Assembly: GCA_039984715.1 (NCBI GenBank)
Contig: JBDWUA010000006.1
Span: 1 to 64,000 of the forward strand
From: JABSSA01 sp039984715
GTDB taxonomy: Bacteria > Pseudomonadota > Alphaproteobacteria > Rhodobacterales > Rhodobacteraceae
DNA length: 64,000 bases
Direction of reading: 5' to 3'
The translations under genes were made by a program, and so were the position numbers. The notes under the pieces are model-generated. The model did no database searches. It saw only the letters and a program-made list of their open reading frames with translations, and was not told where the DNA came from. Shown piece after piece: positions 45,380 to 54,705 of the stretch (the stretch's first letter is position 1; every line of letters starts with the position of its first letter).

Positions 45380-45624
45380 GTATCAACCTAATTCACAAAT
45401 TTCTGACGCCCAATAGCATCACATCCAATTCGCAAATAGTCAAGCCAGTCGCCTTGGCGAACAAAACCACGATTCAAGAACGATCAAGTATGTGGATTGA
45501 TTAGATCTTTAGGATAAACGGACCCGCAAGTTGTGGATCAATCGAGCGCTATTTAATTATTTCAAACTCTGCATAAAGAGGCGCCGGAATTAACACCGGA
45601 AACACTTGTTTCCTTGATACGGTC

Positions 45625-46200
45625 CTAAAATGCATTTGTGTTTATTTCAGATCCAGCTTGGGAAGCATTGCTCAGCAATGTGAAAACATATTCGGCATTA
45701 CTGCGAAAACAGATCACATTGAAACGGTCTTCCTCTGGCATCCAAAAAGCAGCAGCGACTTGGGCCATACGGCTTCGGCGAAACATGTCGGGTTTAAAAT
45801 GATCCGGTGCAAAATCAACGGGTACAAGCTTGGACATGACTGTCCTTGCCTGAGGTCCAGACACCGAAAACTGAGCGCGCGCATCAGAGACATCGACAGC
45901 CAACGCATGTTCACCCGCCAAAAACGTCTGCATCTTTTCCAATGTGACCGACACATCGTCATATGGGCACAACACCAGCAGCTCATCCGATGACATCCAG
46001 CATAGGCTGTGTTGGCCAGCAGAATTTATACGCCCTTGATCAGGCATATCCACAGACGCAGCGCCTGTTGCAGCTTTCTTGATCGTTTTAGACCCGAGAT
46101 CACCCCGCAGAGTGATCATACCTTGCAATGGCACCTCTTGAACGTGGGCGATCCCATCATTGTACGACGCTCCATCCAGTGCAGAAACACCCTTAGACAT
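45625..46200 (-). CDS. soxG: Sarcosine oxidase gamma subunit
   Basis: The 191-residue protein shows the gamma-subunit pattern: MITLRGDLGSKTIKKA, SLCWMSSDELLVLCPYDDV (a W.S.DE.L typical of SoxG and GcvT-like folds) and VDVSDARAQFSVSGPQAR. It belongs to the heterotetrameric enzyme that oxidises sarcosine to glycine and formaldehyde, or 5,10-methylene-tetrahydrofolate. The ATG at 46200 overlaps the end of soxA by 8 bases. Confidence 0.93.
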   Translation of the reverse strand: MSKGVSALDGASYNDGIAHVQEVPLQGMITLRGDLGSKTIKKAATGAASVDMPDQGRINSAGQHSLCWMSSDELLVLCPYDDVSVTLEKMQTFLAGEHALAVDVSDARAQFSVSGPQARTVMSKLVPVDFAPDHFKPDMFRRSRMAQVAAAFWMPEEDRFNVICFRSNAEYVFTLLSNASQAGSEINTNAF

Positions 46201-49200
46201 TTTGTTTCTCCCCGTCTGGGTCAAAGAACACCGGGTTAACGATGCGCGCTTTGTAGGTTTTTCCGTCCGTTCCAGGGAATTCCAGCGTTTCGCCCATTCG
46301 GTCAGGTCCGTTTAAGACCAACCCCATTGCGATACCTTTTCCCAAGGTCGGCGAATGATAAGTGGACGTAACACGACCCTGCATCACGCGTTGTCCGTTG
46401 GCGTTTGTGCCTTCACCGACTGCGTAAGCGCCATCCGGAAGGACAGACCCGTCTTCCGTTTCTAAACCGACCAGCTTCCAGCGCGCAGGGTCCGTCATAT
46501 GGCTGCGCAACTGAGCACGTTTGCCAAGGAAGTCTTCCTTCTTTTTGGAAATCGCCCAGTTCAATCCGAGATCCTGTGGAATGATCGTGCCATCCGATTC
46601 ATCACCGATCATGATGAACCCCTTTTCAGCCCGCAGGATGTGTAGGCATTCGGTTCCGTAGGGCATGACGCCAAATTCTTCGCCAGCTGCCATTAAGGCA
46701 TTCCAGAACGCAAGACCTTCGGACGCACGCACTGCGATTTCATAACTCAGCTCGCCAGAGAACGAAATTCGATAGACCCGCGCATCGAACCCGCCGATGG
46801 TCCCATCTGCCCATTCCATGAAACCCAACGTCTCTTTGGAGACATCCATACCGCCCAGTTTTTCAAGCACCTGACGTGCGTGGGGGCCAACGACAGCAAT
46901 TTGCGCGTATTGTTCGGTGACATTGGCAACATAGACCTTCCAATCCCACCATTCGGTTTGCAGCCATTCTTCCATGTGACCATGGATGCGTTCCGCACCA
47001 CCAGTCGTGGTGTGGCACAGCCACGTATCCTCATCGATGCGGGCAACGACACCGTCATCGATCAGGAAACCGTTTTCGCTGCACATCAGGCCATAGCGAC
47101 ATTTGCCGACCTTCAAGGACGACATCATGTTGGTGTACATCATGTCCAGAAAACGTCCCGCATCCGGCCCTTTGACGATCAGTTTACCAAGGGTTGATGC
47201 ATCCAAAAGCCCCAGCTTTTGCCGCGTATTGAGGACTTCGCGCATGACAGCATCATGGGTGCTTTCACCGGCGCTTACAAAGGCATAAGGTCGCCGCCAA
47301 TGCCCAACCGGCTCCCAATCTGCGCCATGGGCGTCGTGCCAATCATGCATCGGCGTGCGCCGCACAGGTTGGAACGCCTCTGCGCGTGCTTCCCCAGCAA
47401 TCCCGCCCATCGAGATTGGCGTATAAGGGGGGCGAAAGGTCGTTGTTCCAGTTTGTGGAATGGGCTGATTCAATGCGTCTGACAGAATGGCGAGACCGTT
47501 GATATTACTCAGCTTCCCCTGATCGGTCGCCATCCCAAGCGTTGTATATCGCTTGGCGTGTTCAACACTTTCGAACCCTTCTCTGGCCGCCAATTCAACG
47601 TCTGACACTTTGACATCGTTTTGGAAATCCAACCAGGATTTGGAACGCAATTCGTGTTTTGCACCATGCGGCATGCGCCAAACGGGTTCCATCATCTGTT
47701 CTTGGATCTTCGCGGCAACCGGTGCCGCACTGGTTTGTGGTTTCAAACCCAAACCTGTCACGACCGCAGCACCCGCTGCAGTGGCGTTTTCCAACACAGC
47801 CGAAAGCTCCATTGCGCCATCCGCAGACCCAACGACCGTCACCATCGCCTGCCCGTCATGGTTCAGTGGCGGCTTGGCCGCATCCGGTTTGAAATGCGCC
47901 TGAGCGTCATCCCAAATCAGCTTGCCCCCGCAATGCGACCATAAATGCACTACAGGTGACCATCCGCCCGACATTGCGACCACGTCACATGCGATGTCTT
48001 CCAGCGGTGTCCCCTCGCCTGCCTGAGCACAGATTTTGACACCTGCGACACGCCCGCGACCAACAACTTTGGAGATGCCCTTTCCGGTCAAAATCGGGAT
48101 GTTCAATGCGCGGGCCTCATCGGCAAGGTCTGATCCGTCGACTTGCGCGCGTGCATCGACAATCGCAGGCACATCCAGACCCGCCTGTTTCAAGGCGATG
48201 GCTGTTCGATAGGCGTCGTCATTGTTCGTCACAACAACCGTGCGATCCCCCGGTGACACTCCAAAATCGCCAACGTAATCACGCACAGCGCCGGCCAGCA
48301 TGACACCGGGCACATCGTTGCCCGCAAAGCTAAGCGGACGTTCAATCGCACCAGTCGCCGTTACGATATGGCCAGCCCGAATACGCCACAGGCGATGCCG
48401 CGGGCCCTCTTGATCGGGAGTGTGATCGCGCAGGCGTTCATATCCCAGTACATAACCATGATCATATACACCCGCCCCCATATTGCGCAGGCACAGGGAG
48501 ACATTTGGCATCGCCCGCAGCTGATCTAACGCCGAGGCGATCCAGTCATCCGCTGCATGTCCGTCGATATCGCCGCCATCAACCGGAGTGCGACCACCCC
48601 ATTGCGCAGTTTGTTCCAGCACCAGAACACGTGCCCCAGATTGCCCTGCATCCAAAGCGGTCTGCAATCCGGCCACGCCTCCGCCGATGACCAGAACATC
48701 GCAGAACGCGTAATGGTGTTCATAGGTGTCAGCGTCACCTTCGGTTGGCGCTTTACCCAATCCGGCGGAATGACGAATGATCGGTTCGTATACATGCTTC
48801 CACAGAGGACGTGGATGAATGAACATTTTGTAATAGAAACCGGCAGGCAAGAACCGCGACAGGCTGGCGTTCACCGCGCCCACATCAAATTCCAAGCTAG
48901 GCCAATGATTTTGACTGGCCGCACTTAACCCGTCGAACAACTCAGTCGTTGTGGCCCGTTGATTTGGTTCAAAGCGGCCGCCTTTGCCCATATTCATCAG
49001 CGCATTTGGTTCTTCTGGCCCACTTGCGACAATGCCACGGGGGCGGTGGTATTTAAATGAACGCCCAACAAGCATCTGATCGTTGGCCAGCAAGGCAGAG
49101 GCCAGCGTGTCGCCCTCAAACCCTTTGAAACGCTTTCCGTTAAAGGTGAATTCGACGGCACGGTCGCGGTTGATGTGTCGTCCTCCGACGGGCAAACGAG

Positions 49201-49207
49201 CGCTCAT
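46193..49207 (-). CDS. soxA: Sarcosine oxidase alpha subunit
   Basis: The 1004-residue subunit contains an N-terminal ferredoxin-like domain without iron-sulfur cysteines (FTFNGKRFKGFEGDTLASAL). A nucleotide-binding oxidoreductase domain follows, with DVLVIGGGVAGLQTALDAGQ near residue 167. The last 400 residues form a GcvT-like folate-binding domain (LLDASTLGKLIVKGPDAGRF). It passes the formaldehyde unit to tetrahydrofolate. GGGAGG before the ATG at 49207 decides the start, and it overlaps soxD by 4 bases. Length fits the family. Confidence 0.96.
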   Translation of the reverse strand: MSARLPVGGRHINRDRAVEFTFNGKRFKGFEGDTLASALLANDQMLVGRSFKYHRPRGIVASGPEEPNALMNMGKGGRFEPNQRATTTELFDGLSAASQNHWPSLEFDVGAVNASLSRFLPAGFYYKMFIHPRPLWKHVYEPIIRHSAGLGKAPTEGDADTYEHHYAFCDVLVIGGGVAGLQTALDAGQSGARVLVLEQTAQWGGRTPVDGGDIDGHAADDWIASALDQLRAMPNVSLCLRNMGAGVYDHGYVLGYERLRDHTPDQEGPRHRLWRIRAGHIVTATGAIERPLSFAGNDVPGVMLAGAVRDYVGDFGVSPGDRTVVVTNNDDAYRTAIALKQAGLDVPAIVDARAQVDGSDLADEARALNIPILTGKGISKVVGRGRVAGVKICAQAGEGTPLEDIACDVVAMSGGWSPVVHLWSHCGGKLIWDDAQAHFKPDAAKPPLNHDGQAMVTVVGSADGAMELSAVLENATAAGAAVVTGLGLKPQTSAAPVAAKIQEQMMEPVWRMPHGAKHELRSKSWLDFQNDVKVSDVELAAREGFESVEHAKRYTTLGMATDQGKLSNINGLAILSDALNQPIPQTGTTTFRPPYTPISMGGIAGEARAEAFQPVRRTPMHDWHDAHGADWEPVGHWRRPYAFVSAGESTHDAVMREVLNTRQKLGLLDASTLGKLIVKGPDAGRFLDMMYTNMMSSLKVGKCRYGLMCSENGFLIDDGVVARIDEDTWLCHTTTGGAERIHGHMEEWLQTEWWDWKVYVANVTEQYAQIAVVGPHARQVLEKLGGMDVSKETLGFMEWADGTIGGFDARVYRISFSGELSYEIAVRASEGLAFWNALMAAGEEFGVMPYGTECLHILRAEKGFIMIGDESDGTIIPQDLGLNWAISKKKEDFLGKRAQLRSHMTDPARWKLVGLETEDGSVLPDGAYAVGEGTNANGQRVMQGRVTSTYHSPTLGKGIAMGLVLNGPDRMGETLEFPGTDGKTYKARIVNPVFFDPDGEKQNV

Positions 49208-49533
49208 GATTGTGCCTCCCACGACCAACCCGGTCGTTTCGCAACGATGATGTCCTGCAAATCCTTCGGCGGCTCATAGGTTTGGGCGGAATAGGTTCCG
49301 AACACCTCAAGCGTCAATGTGCAGCGCGCCGCATGAAACCATTTCCCGCAACCATTCACATGCCGCCATCGTTCGAAATGCACGCCCTTTGGGTTCTTGC
49401 GTTGAAACAGATATTCCTCGAATTCAACATCATCAGACCCCGGGCCAAACCGTTTCAGATGCGCTTCGCCACCGCTGTGAAATTCGGTTTCTTCGGCCGA
49501 TACGCCGCAATTTGGACAGGTTAGAAGCAGCAT
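49204..49533 (-). CDS. soxD: Sarcosine oxidase delta subunit
   Basis: The 109-residue subunit begins MLLLTCPNCGVSAEETEFHS and carries the zinc-binding CPxC pair plus His and Cys further on (HVNGCGKWFHAARC). Zinc stabilises the heterotetramer. It ends within the soxA start (4-base overlap). Just upstream on the same strand is a terminator, suggesting that soxD-A-G has its own promoter or is reached by read-through from soxB. Confidence 0.95.
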   Translation of the reverse strand: MLLLTCPNCGVSAEETEFHSGGEAHLKRFGPGSDDVEFEEYLFQRKNPKGVHFERWRHVNGCGKWFHAARCTLTLEVFGTYSAQTYEPPKDLQDIIVAKRPGWSWEAQS

Positions 49534-49562
49534 GGCAGGCTCCGATAGAGAGGGGGCAAACG

Positions 49563-49591
49563 CAAAAAAACGGGCGCGAAAAAGCGCCCGT
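49563..49591 (-). terminator. Rho-independent terminator between the small ORF and soxD
   Basis: On the minus strand ACGGGCGC pairs with GCGCCCGT (8 bp, 6-base loop), followed by a run of seven T. It sits 30 bases after the small gene at 49621-49833 and 30 bases before soxD. Confidence 0.85.
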
Positions 49592-49620
49592 CAGTCAGGT
49601 CATGTGTTGTATGAGTGGTG

Positions 49621-49833
49621 TTATTCGATTGGCACTGGGGCCGGTGTGGTGTCCGCGGCAGCTGGCGCTTGTTCAGATGTGGAACTGATGCCGGTCGGAT
49701 CGACCTGCGCCGGGTTGCTGCCAAGGATCGCAAGTCCGACAAGCACGGCAAGGATGACGAGGATCGAGATAAGAATGCCACGTCCGCTAACGCCGTCGCT
49801 GCGTTGGATGTTGGTGTTCGGATAGTCCGCCAT
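49621..49833 (-). CDS. Small single-pass membrane protein between soxB and soxD
   Basis: The 70-residue product has a short polar start, one transmembrane helix (ILISILVILAVLVGLAILG), and an acidic/Ala-Pro tail (SEQAPAAADTTPAPVPIE). No family is recognised. A transcription terminator follows directly. The ATG is preceded by GGAGG-type sequence (taatggaggctatgac). The insertion inside a sox locus may be typical of the group, but it has no known tie to sarcosine oxidation. Confidence 0.65.
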   Translation of the reverse strand: MADYPNTNIQRSDGVSGRGILISILVILAVLVGLAILGSNPAQVDPTGISSTSEQAPAAADTTPAPVPIE

Positions 49834-49888
49834 GTCATAGCCTCCATTAGTGAGGCCTTCATGAAAGCATGGGGACGCAGACGGGTCC

Positions 49889-49961
49889 GCCTATTCCTGC
49901 AATATTGTCGATTTAGGCCAGTGATGGCCGAAAACCCAACTTTGCTTGCGCCTATTCCTGC
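49889..49961. promoter_or_regulatory. Two 12-bp direct repeats upstream of the small membrane protein gene
   Basis: GCCTATTCCTGC occurs at 49889-49900 and again at 49950-49961, 61 bases apart. On the minus strand they precede the 70-residue gene by 56 and 117 bases. Regulator binding sites are a possibility; no partner is known. Confidence 0.45.
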
Positions 49962-50054
49962 GCATTTTGGATTTTGCCGCGCAATCGGCGGGATGCAGCT
50001 TATGTTGTGAGACATCTGCCGAACGCTTTTGTTAACGGGCGATCTTCTCGACAT

Positions 50055-50144
50055 GTGATGCTGGTCAACCCGTGCAAAGCGCGCGGCATAGAATTCAGTT
50101 TCTTCGTCCATGACGCCACAGCTATGACTAATCAAGGTCAGCAT
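50055..50144 (-). pseudogene. Decayed second copy of the soxD 5' end
   Basis: The frame reads MLTLISHSCGVMDEETEFYA and then RFARVDQHH. The start (ML.L), CGV and ETEF positions align with the start of the intact SoxD at 49533 (MLLLTCPNCGVSAEETEF), and the nucleotides agree in these parts as well. The first zinc Cys has become Ser, and after about 30 residues the likeness stops. I read this as a relic of a soxD duplicate, 500 bp upstream of the working gene. Confidence 0.5.
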
Positions 50145-50272
50145 GGATTGGCCCCGATCTTGAAAAACCGGACGCACGTACATACCTTTAGATCAAGAAA
50201 ACGTATGGAAAGGCGGCGCAAACCGCGCGCCTTCGTCTTGGGGAGACACAGACAAAAGGACGGTTTTGTAGA

Positions 50273-50539
50273 GTGAGTACTAGTGAAATTCTTTGGGGTC
50301 TCGCCCCTGTCGCGATCTTGATCGCTTTCGTTGTTTACGCTGTCGTAATGCAGGCGTTCAGTAAACCGCATGGATTGAACCGACGAGGTAGCTCGCTCTT
50401 TTCTTTTAATTTTGGAGGGGCTTGGACCGACTATACGCCCGATGACAGCCTTCATCATCCTGACTTTGATGACCCCGAGCCAGAAATACCCACGCGAAAA
50501 AAACGCAAACGCAAAAAGAAGCCTTCGCGCCGGAAATAG
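50273..50539 (+). CDS. Small membrane-anchored protein with basic C-terminus
   Basis: The 88-residue frame (GTG start) has one transmembrane helix (APVAILIAFVVYAVVMQAF), a middle acidic stretch, and a very basic C-terminus (RKKRKRKKKPSRRK). AAGGA lies 12 bases before the start. It lies in the opposite orientation to the sox genes, inside the soxB-soxD interval, tail to tail with soxB. Its function is unknown; the basic tail could bind nucleic acid or membrane phospholipid. Confidence 0.5.
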   Translation: MSTSEILWGLAPVAILIAFVVYAVVMQAFSKPHGLNRRGSSLFSFNFGGAWTDYTPDDSLHHPDFDDPEPEIPTRKKRKRKKKPSRRK

Positions 50540-50583
50540 AGAAACTTGCCTGATCCCAGAAGGATCGTGGGTTAAACAGCTCA

Positions 50584-51828
50584 TCAATGCGCCACCCCTG
50601 CTGCGACACTTTCATCGATGAATTTGCCTTCGCGAAAGCGGAACATTGAAAATTCGTCTGTGAGTGGCGAATGTCCCTTGGCCATCAATTCCGCCATGGC
50701 CCAGCCAGACCCTGGAATCGCCTTAAAGCCGCCAGTGCCCCAGCCACAATTGATGAACACACCATCCACAGGTGTGCTGGACAAGATCGGCGAACGATCA
50801 CCCGTGACATCGACAATCCCACCCCATTGCCGCAACATCTTAAGCCGCGAAATCATCGGGAAGGTTTCGACCAAGGCGCGCACAGTTTCCTCGACGTGAT
50901 GGAACGAGCCGCGTTGCGTGTAATTGTTATACCCGTCTGTCCCGCCGCCAATGACCATTTCGCCTTTGTCCGACTGGCTCATGTATCCGTGCACAGTGTT
51001 GGCCATAACGACCACATCCATGCAGGGTTTGATCGGCTCGGACACCAGCGCTTGCAAGGCCACGGATTCCAACGGCAATCGGAACCCGGCCATTTCCGCA
51101 ACGTGCCCTGAATTTCCGGCCACTACGATCCCAAGCTTGTCGCACCCGATGTCGCCTTTGTTGGTGGAAACGCCGACAACCCGGTCACCATCCCGCTGTA
51201 CGGCAGTGACTTCGCATTGCTGAATGACATCCATGCCCATGTCCGAACAGGCCCGTGCATAGCCCCATGCCACAGCGTCATGGCGGGCCGTTCCGGCGCG
51301 TGATTGCCACAGCGCGCCCAACACAGGATAGCGTGGGCCGTCGATGTTGATAATCGGACACAGATCTTTGACGCGCTCAGGGCCGATATATTCGGTCGTC
51401 ACCCGCTGAAGGGCATTTGCATGCGCTGTGCGTTGATAGCCACGAACTTCGTGCTGTGTCTGGGCCAGCATCATGACGCCGCGCGGACTGAACATCACGT
51501 TGTAATTCAAGTCCTGCGACAGAGTTTCGTACAAGCTGCGTGATTTTTCATAAATCGCAGCGGATGGGTCCTGCAGATAGTTTGATCGGATGATCGTCGT
51601 GTTGCGTCCGGTGTTCCCACCGCCCAACCAGCCCTTTTCAAGGATTGCGACATTGGTGATGCCGAAATTTTTACCCAAGTAGTAGGCCGTCGCAAGACCA
51701 TGCCCACCTGCCCCGATGATGATGACGTCATATTTCTTTTTGGGTGCGCGTGCGGCCCAAGCCCGTTCCCACCCCGTGTGGTTTCGCAATGCCTCACGGG
51801 CAATGGCAAAAGCAGAATAACGTTTCAT
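50584..51828 (-). CDS. soxB: Sarcosine oxidase beta subunit
   Basis: The 414-residue flavoprotein subunit has a Rossmann FAD site near residue 35-50 (VIIIGAGGHGLATAYYLGK) and the GGGNTGRNTTIIRSNY segment. The GTARHDAVAWGYAR region contains the His that carries covalent FMN in this family, and WGGIVDVTGDRSPI is also present. It oxidises sarcosine. The ATG at 51828 follows GGGGGCGCGCTG; the longer TTG start is rejected. It is the first sox gene, separated from soxD by 1.05 kb with two small genes and a soxD relic. Confidence 0.96.
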   Translation of the reverse strand: MKRYSAFAIAREALRNHTGWERAWAARAPKKKYDVIIIGAGGHGLATAYYLGKNFGITNVAILEKGWLGGGNTGRNTTIIRSNYLQDPSAAIYEKSRSLYETLSQDLNYNVMFSPRGVMMLAQTQHEVRGYQRTAHANALQRVTTEYIGPERVKDLCPIINIDGPRYPVLGALWQSRAGTARHDAVAWGYARACSDMGMDVIQQCEVTAVQRDGDRVVGVSTNKGDIGCDKLGIVVAGNSGHVAEMAGFRLPLESVALQALVSEPIKPCMDVVVMANTVHGYMSQSDKGEMVIGGGTDGYNNYTQRGSFHHVEETVRALVETFPMISRLKMLRQWGGIVDVTGDRSPILSSTPVDGVFINCGWGTGGFKAIPGSGWAMAELMAKGHSPLTDEFSMFRFREGKFIDESVAAGVAH

Positions 51829-52010
51829 CAGCGCGCCCCCATTCAAAGGGTCGGAATCAACCCTAACACGGCTTATAGTGTTAATGTCTCAGACCACCCG
51901 CGAAAAGGCGCGGCGGCGCGGCATTTTTGGTCCGATTTGCGACATGGATGCGCGTCAAACGACTTGACCTCTTTTTATTGAAGCGATCACAGGTTACATC
52001 GAGGGCCTGA

Positions 52011-53252
52011 ATGCACGGGGTGTACATGCTGTTTTGGACTATTACCGGATTGATCGTTTTAGCGGTCTTTGCCTTGTTTGCACGCGCTATAGCTGTTGGG
52101 CGCGATACAGGCGAAAACCCTGCGGCTTATGATTTGCGCGTATACCGGGATCAATTGGGCGAAGTTGACCGGGATGTCGCCCGTGGCGTTCTGAATGATA
52201 CGGATGCGGAACGTGTACGAACTGAAATTTCGCGGCGCATTCTTGCCGTGGATTCCGCCCTAAATCAAACGCAAACTGGTCTGGGTCGAACCGGGACTAT
52301 GTCCCGAGGATTGCTTGGCTTTGTTGCAGCGACCATTGGACTTGGCGCGTTTGGAATTTACACGCAACTTGGTGCACCTGGATATGGCGATTTGCGTTTG
52401 CAAGACCGCATCGAACAGGCGGCAGAACTGCGCGCCGGGCGCCCCGATCAAGCCACCGCCGAAGCGAGCATCACGCAAAACGCCCCCCCCACAGATGAAA
52501 ACGCTGAATACACCGATCTTGTCGAACAACTGCGCAAGGCGATCTCGCAACGGCCCGATGATTTACGCGGTTACCGCCTTTTGGTGCGGGCCGAAGCCCG
52601 GTTGGGTAATTTGGTGGCCGCGCATCAGGCCCAAGAACGCGTGATTGAATTGTCGGGTGGTCAGGACGCCGATATTTCTGAGCTCACCGATTATGCTGAC
52701 ATGATGATCCTTGCTGCTGGTGGATTTGTGTCCCCCGAAGCTGAAAGGGTGCTGAAACTTGTTCTGGACCGGGAGCCGGGCAATCCTATTGCGCTGTATT
52801 ATTGGGGCCTGCTGGAACGGCAAACTGGCCGCCCTGACACTGCATTTCGGATTTGGGATCAACTGTTGCGCCGCGGCCCTGCGCAAGCCCCTTGGATTGA
52901 ACCAATCTTGGCGCAGATCGAAGAAGTCGCAGCCATTGCAGGTGTTAGGTATCAAGTCCCGCAAGTTGGATCAGGTCGTGGCCCAACAGGGGACGACATC
53001 GCCGCCGCTCAAGACATGTCGCCCGCCCAAAGGATGGAGATGATCCAAGGCATGGTGTCAGGCCTTTCTGACCGACTGGCCACCGAAGGCGGCCCCCCTC
53101 AAGACTGGGCACAGCTTATTTCGGCATTGGGGGTTTTGGGCCGCATGGATCAAGCCGCAATCATTTTTGACAATGCACGTGACGTGTTTGGCGAAGACCC
53201 GAGCGCGATGGACATGATCAACCAAGCGGCTGACAGGGCTGGATTGCAATAA
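52011..53252 (+). CDS. ccmI: CcmI, cytochrome c maturation assembly factor
   Basis: The 413-residue protein has two N-terminal transmembrane helices (about residues 6-24 and 98-114). The cytosolic loop AYDLRVYRDQLGEVDRDVAR between them is the CcmI hallmark, and a periplasmic TPR domain follows. It chaperones apocytochrome c to the haem ligation complex. It is unlinked to ccmABCDG by 32 kb. GAGGGC before the ATG at 52011 supports that start, although the ATG at 52026 is also possible. Its stop overlaps the ruvX start. Confidence 0.93.
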   Translation: MHGVYMLFWTITGLIVLAVFALFARAIAVGRDTGENPAAYDLRVYRDQLGEVDRDVARGVLNDTDAERVRTEISRRILAVDSALNQTQTGLGRTGTMSRGLLGFVAATIGLGAFGIYTQLGAPGYGDLRLQDRIEQAAELRAGRPDQATAEASITQNAPPTDENAEYTDLVEQLRKAISQRPDDLRGYRLLVRAEARLGNLVAAHQAQERVIELSGGQDADISELTDYADMMILAAGGFVSPEAERVLKLVLDREPGNPIALYYWGLLERQTGRPDTAFRIWDQLLRRGPAQAPWIEPILAQIEEVAAIAGVRYQVPQVGSGRGPTGDDIAAAQDMSPAQRMEMIQGMVSGLSDRLATEGGPPQDWAQLISALGVLGRMDQAAIIFDNARDVFGEDPSAMDMINQAADRAGLQ

Positions 53253-53728
53253 TGCTGTGCGATTCCGTCGAAGATTTCGCCGACGCCTTACCCTCATACA
53301 GGGCCTTGATTGGTCTTGATCTTGGGGAACGCACCATAGGGGTCGCGGTCTCTGACAGTCTGCTGATGGTCGCTTCGCCCTTGGAAACGGTGCGACGACG
53401 CAAATTCGGTTTAGACGCCGCCCGTTTGCAAGAGATCATTGCCGGACGCGACATCGGTGGCCTGATCCTTGGTTTGCCCCGAAACATGGACGGCAGCGAA
53501 GGACCGCGATGCCAATCCACCCGAGCTTTTGCGCGAAACTTTTCTCGTCTTTGGGATGGCCCTATAGGGTTTTGGGACGAACGCTTGTCCACGGTCGCTG
53601 CGGAAAAAGCGCTGCTTGAGGCGGATACGAGCCGAAAACGTCGCAGCGAAGTCATAGATCACGTCGCTGCTGGTTATATTCTGCAAGGCACATTAGACCG
53701 TTTGCGTGTATTGAGGGCTGAGGCATGA
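53252..53728 (+). CDS. ruvX: RuvX/YqgF Holliday junction resolvase-like nuclease
   Basis: The 158-residue RNase H-like protein has the strand GLDLGERTIGVAVSDS with the first acidic residue, GLILGLPRNMDGSEGP, and WDERLSTVAAE with DHVAAGYILQ, which supplies the last Asp. The family acts in 16S rRNA 5'-end processing and/or Holliday junction resolution. It overlaps ccmI and the DUF1289 gene, so the three form one coupled operon. Confidence 0.93.
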   Translation: MLCDSVEDFADALPSYRALIGLDLGERTIGVAVSDSLLMVASPLETVRRRKFGLDAARLQEIIAGRDIGGLILGLPRNMDGSEGPRCQSTRAFARNFSRLWDGPIGFWDERLSTVAAEKALLEADTSRKRRSEVIDHVAAGYILQGTLDRLRVLRAEA

Positions 53729-53961
53729 ATGATGACCCCGTGTGGCAACGCAACGAACTCGAAAGCCCTTGTGTCCGCATATGTGTTGTTCATCCGGAAA
53801 CGCGCTTGTGCACCGGGTGTGCGCGTTCGTTGGATGAAATCGGGAATTGGTCGCGGATGACCCCAGATGAACGCCGCAGCATCATCGATGCACTTCCTGA
53901 CCGTAAACCATTCCCAACAAAACGCCGTGGCGGTCGCAAAGCGCGCCTTGAACGCGGCTGA
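53725..53961 (+). CDS. DUF1289 small cysteine-rich protein
   Basis: The 78-residue product contains SPCVRICVVHPETRLCTGCA, a four-Cys cluster typical of DUF1289, likely holding zinc or an iron-sulfur centre, followed by a WSRMTPDERRSIIDALP helix. Function unknown. It overlaps ruvX by 4 bases and is the last gene of the ccmI-ruvX-DUF1289 unit. Confidence 0.88.
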   Translation: MNDDPVWQRNELESPCVRICVVHPETRLCTGCARSLDEIGNWSRMTPDERRSIIDALPDRKPFPTKRRGGRKARLERG

Positions 53962-54705
53962 TTACCAATCCTGACGCAACCAGTCTTTTGGGTCTTGGAA
54001 TTCCGGGCGGAAAAAAGCGATGCGGCGGTCTGTGCTGTCGCAGTCTGACCAAGGTGCCGTCCCATGCAAGGTAAAGCGGTGCAACAAAAAGGCCGCCCCC
54101 GGTTCGGTTCGTAATTCCACCATCTTGCAGCTGTCAAAAACCACTTTTCGCGCATCATGATAGGCTTGCGTCACGTCCACATCCCTTGGGTTGCCATCAC
54201 CAATCACATCACGCAGCGCATCCCCCATAATCTTGTGGCTTCCCTCCCAACAAACTGTTGGTGATGCCGTCGACGCATTAAGGGGCAACCCCAAAACAAA
54301 GGCATGAAATTCGCATGGGTATCGCCGCCGGTCAGGTCCGATCGGCAAAAGTCCGTCAACATGCGCAGCGGCCTTATTGATGCGATAGGCATGATTGGCT
54401 TGGCTTTGGTCGCTATCCGGCTTGGGGTAACCGGGATACACAACAGATAATTGCGCCTTATGCCAAGGTGTTACGTCCGGAACCTTATGTTTCCATGTCC
54501 CGGCGCATTCAACGCCTGAGATTTCGCCATATGGACCAGTGGGCAACGCATCAACACCAACAAACCAAGTGTCACCATGGCGCATATTGCTTGCGCGCAT
54601 CTCTTCATCAGACGTTATCTGTTCAGCGACTGAATTCGCCGCATCGGCCCAATTGCGCCCTTCAGGCGTGACAGGGAAAAGATGGTATCCCGATCCTGCT
54701 GTCAC
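53962..54705 (-). CDS. Phytanoyl-CoA dioxygenase (PhyH) family protein
   Basis: The 247-residue product is a non-haem iron, 2-oxoglutarate-type oxygenase. The iron ligands appear as HVD in AAAHVDGLLP and His in FTLHGTAPW, with Arg in the following TDRRIAFF. TVCWEGSHKIMGDAL is the family's central SH segment. The frame is open to 55116, but that part lies opposite the TauE gene and is not family sequence. A GTG at 54705 overlapping the TauE stop (GTGA) is the best start and implies coupled translation. Substrate unknown. Confidence 0.82.
   Translation of the reverse strand: MTAGSGYHLFPVTPEGRNWADAANSVAEQITSDEEMRASNMRHGDTWFVGVDALPTGPYGEISGVECAGTWKHKVPDVTPWHKAQLSVVYPGYPKPDSDQSQANHAYRINKAAAHVDGLLPIGPDRRRYPCEFHAFVLGLPLNASTASPTVCWEGSHKIMGDALRDVIGDGNPRDVDVTQAYHDARKVVFDSCKMVELRTEPGAAFLLHRFTLHGTAPWSDCDSTDRRIAFFRPEFQDPKDWLRQDW

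Noticed and set aside
49521..50183. Full 220-residue minus-strand frame as a gene
   Set aside because: Only about 30 residues (50055-50144) look like protein, namely the SoxD-like start; the rest covers a terminator and the small membrane-protein gene in another frame.
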